NCBI GenBank assembly: GCA_029834535.1
Contig: JAQMWT010000047.1
Coordinates: forward strand, 1-64,000
DNA from: Chrysophaeum taylorii
Taxonomy: Eukaryota; Sar; Pelagophyceae; Pelagomonadales; Pelagomonadaceae
DNA: 64,000 nt
Direction of reading: 5' to 3'
In this document: positions 62,801-64,000 of the stretch, piece after piece
Position numbering within the stretch: the stretch's first letter is position 1
Layout: each line of letters opens with the position of its first letter
The notes under the pieces: generated by a model
Seen by the model: only the letters and a program-made list of their open reading frames with translations
The model's database searches: none
Told to the model about the DNA's origin: nothing
Position numbers and translations under genes: made by a program

Positions 62801-64000
62801 AGCGAAGCTCCCGTCCGACTGGAGTCTTGGCTTCCCATCGTAGTCCAGCAGGTACGTTGCATCGGCGTGGATGCTCACGGCCGCAAACGACCAGTACAGA
62901 GGAAAGGCGGTGTCATTGACGAACGACAAGACCCGTTCCGTGCGCGTATTGACGGCGACCAGCCCGAAATTGATCTCTGGGTCCAAAAAGCGGAGCGTAC
63001 CGCCCTTGACTGAAGCAGCAAGAGTGATCCGGGCGGCTTCGTACTCAACGTCACGATCGTCAAGCGACAGGGCGACTGAGCACCCAATGGCAAGATCGGC
63101 ATCGCCGCAGCGCTTAGCCACAACCTTGAGTGTGCATTCAACACTCTCGCCGCCGCCGAGCGTTCCGTCCGAAGGGTTCCAGGAGACGTCGATCACACGA
63201 ACCTTCTCGTCGTTGTTGGGGGGAACGACAACATTCTCTGAAAGGGATGCCGAGGTCAGCATCGCCTCCGGAGAAACCACCTCCAGAGTCGTGGCGTTCC
63301 TTGATACCGGTGGGGTCCATCGCCACCGCGCCGCGACCACGGACGGATTGCGGATTGTTACCGTGCGGTCGACGAGCTCGTACGAACCTCCGAGTACAAG
63401 CGGCTTGGTGAGGTTAAGAGCGCCGGGCGTCGCCTCGAGCCGCAGGATGCTGCCGCTCGCGCGCAATCCCAACGCCAACACTTGGACGTCCACAACGTCG
63501 TCATTTTCATTGTGAATCCGTAGGTGGCTCGCCGCGAGGCGGGGCACGCGTTTGATGATCATGGCGGCTTCGGTGGCGACGGGTTCGACAGAGCGCGGCG
63601 AGAACACGATCAGGACGGTCCGGCGCTCGTTAGGCACGAGCGTCCCGGAGAGCGGCTCGACACCGAAGCCGTCGGTGTTGACCCATTCGAACTCAAGTGG
63701 CAACTTGCCAGTGTTGATGACGTCGACGGGCCGCTCGGTACGGGATCCGAGCAAGACGGGTGCGAACACCACCAGGTGGTCGTCGTCGTCGTCTCCCCGG
63801 ACTGAAGATACCGAGACAACGTCGGCGTGGCCAACGATGGAGTGCTTCGCGGTGGGAGCGTTATCGGAGACCACAGAGAACGTTGCTTGGTGCTCGCCTG
63901 CTGTTGACGGCGCAAAAACGACTTCCATCACAATTCTCGCGTTTCGTTCCAGTTCAAATCGTGCCGGCTTTATCGTAAACGCGTCGCCCAGCGCCGCGGC
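59885..64000 (-). CDS. ASH/MSP-domain ciliary protein, hydin/CFAP-like, 5' end outside window
   Basis: The minus-strand frame is open from the right edge to 59885, about 1,370 residues, and continues outward. It is built of repeated immunoglobulin-like ASH modules, each with a pattern such as RTERPVDVINTGKLPLEFEW, ERVLSFVNDTAFPLYWSFAA, TRKIRIKNAGPVDAQLVWRV or SAELVLFLSNPTEVVAAWQI, followed by a G.L.P....V.F.P turn. This architecture is shared by central-pair and microtubule-associated proteins (HYDIN, CFAP47, CFAP65, DLEC1). I cannot choose among them. Lys- and Ser-rich inserts occur at about 60780-60815 and 61890-61985, the latter a (TTG)n microsatellite in frame. No intron is needed. Confidence 0.8.
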   Translation of the reverse strand, partial: AAALGDAFTIKPARFELERNARIVMEVVFAPSTAGEHQATFSVVSDNAPTAKHSIVGHADVVSVSSVRGDDDDDHLVVFAPVLLGSRTERPVDVINTGKLPLEFEWVNTDGFGVEPLSGTLVPNERRTVLIVFSPRSVEPVATEAAMIIKRVPRLAASHLRIHNENDDVVDVQVLALGLRASGSILRLEATPGALNLTKPLVLGGSYELVDRTVTIRNPSVVAARWRWTPPVSRNATTLEVVSPEAMLTSASLSENVVVPPNNDEKVRVIDVSWNPSDGTLGGGESVECTLKVVAKRCGDADLAIGCSVALSLDDRDVEYEAARITLAASVKGGTLRFLDPEINFGLVAVNTRTERVLSFVNDTAFPLYWSFAAVSIHADATYLLDYDGKPRLQSDGSFAFEDSLDVAYPQEVDHTSISFEPREDITGAGETGSVRVICNAGADPALIRAAAVCRMRYLDAVSDKVQHVGVRAQVDALDVRASPPSVDLGIVYNGVLVERDIALVNVSDLPTAFEWEPNQNTVFNNEFSPAADSLAKKETRCVRLKFTAHCLGIIDETFHCVVAGMTAPLKLSLKAVCKAAVLAYEPLSEDSGPPPALAEPKATQLPPGVELPPCPPPPKLDFGNGVPLFERRTMRFVIRNLSAIPISFRIKPNKYPAATMMGIDAVAAHASRTTTTTTTKRSSSFAAASSSTSRPTALLGEAYARQGESFKSASGRAYLARKEAEAEDSRVLRDGKGVAFRVEPDSGTLVPWGVQVVCVTAFNNMAGSFHDNIECAVHGMPIVRLPVKIVVSGCALSLRPECVGLDVTRDGPPLLSFGQQLVGHGVKALTRKIRIKNAGPVDAQLVWRVGPDDGKDDGDNDRIVDVALRPSQTTSTPLDVTVRWHDEGEYAPPFTLEPATMRVPAHGEATLAITLPPEHLLPESPLLADSPSQLRALIVANAEWLKQPAIEDSDAGSSSLIRDAVPASAGAAPQPLAPTPLRSSSQDTQNNSPTKRRRSLVSIAGIAARFAPSDSKLVGALKVRAQALLIVPRLELEREAELDGCHVLRFTTSTTVIARLSEKKKKKKKDATLRQRAVFRNPSDVELALALSVTTPFSIAQIQSTTVALRGAADCASSVVLGPRQSMTVELVFEPATTESAGPSEFDGTLTALFATGQTQVVRLRAHILRPALVASPPAHQFGLVRVSRSAELVLFLSNPTEVVAAWQITHIPRSTNIICQDIDGDNAPAGSRDEPRVFEWDEYSGAQRGPTMPLAAAAACLPKDFNRTDDAFFPQTTIALSWKAAPSPGGDTENERAPTTLAASLRAQATKNPRIPRPVVVTFRPADDVQYCSRFRFEVADGQSFDVVLQGTGTYAEDVFERTHPHVGR

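Overview
The window is nuclear DNA from a eukaryote with compact, GC-rich, intron-poor genes. It carries a plastid-type hydroxymethylbilane synthase with an N-terminal signal-like sequence, and at least two proteins of the motile-flagellum class (a hydin-like ASH-domain protein and an EF-hand/WD40 protein). Introns are very short (35 to 51 nt where the reading frame fixes them). Together this suggests a flagellated alga with a complex plastid. A stramenopile, for example pelagophyte-like, is my best guess, but the sequence alone does not prove the lineage.

Left part, 1-23640: a graveyard of mobile DNA. A broken Ty3/gypsy element fills 1-5259 and carries a 361-bp SINE-like insertion with a clean 12-bp target duplication. 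Next come three decayed copies of a Helitron/Pif1-type helicase fragment (5785-6480, 8592-9640, 9641-10690) with a GTGAACTTACTGGG minisatellite, a LINE-like 3' coding fragment, and a second copy of the SINE-like repeat fused to the 3' part of a Ty1/copia element (11739-13970). After an AT-rich stretch with an unknown 281-aa reading frame and a third SINE-like copy, a larger copia element of the same family occupies about 15558-23629. It has a C5 cytosine-methyltransferase-like module at its 5' end, then integrase, reverse transcriptase, RNase H and two extra downstream reading frames. A 20-nt motif recurs at its module boundaries.

Middle part, 23754-42218: a dense run of host genes. In order: secreted GH5 glycosidase; HMBS; prefoldin 5; CCA-adding enzyme with one intron; a Tudor-like/WD40 protein with a four-copy C-terminal repeat; two uncharacterised cysteine-rich proteins; a BAR-RhoGAP protein; calnexin; a lipoate-protein ligase with three small introns; and an MTA/SAH nucleosidase. 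Pairs are head-to-head (76 bp between HMBS and prefoldin ATGs) or tail-to-tail.

The stretch 42219-49170 is mostly relics: a degenerate gene, a solo copia LTR, a hairpin-bearing repeat shared with the left part, a LINE fragment, and two unrecognised reading frames. From 49179 to the end host genes return: a macro-domain protein with a 35-nt intron, divergent from a 1.6-kaa EF-hand/WD40 protein; a possible glycosyltransferase fragment; a degenerate and an intact copy of a CHK/APH-like kinase; and an ASH-domain ciliary protein that runs off the right edge. Splice sites were read by eye and no database search was made.
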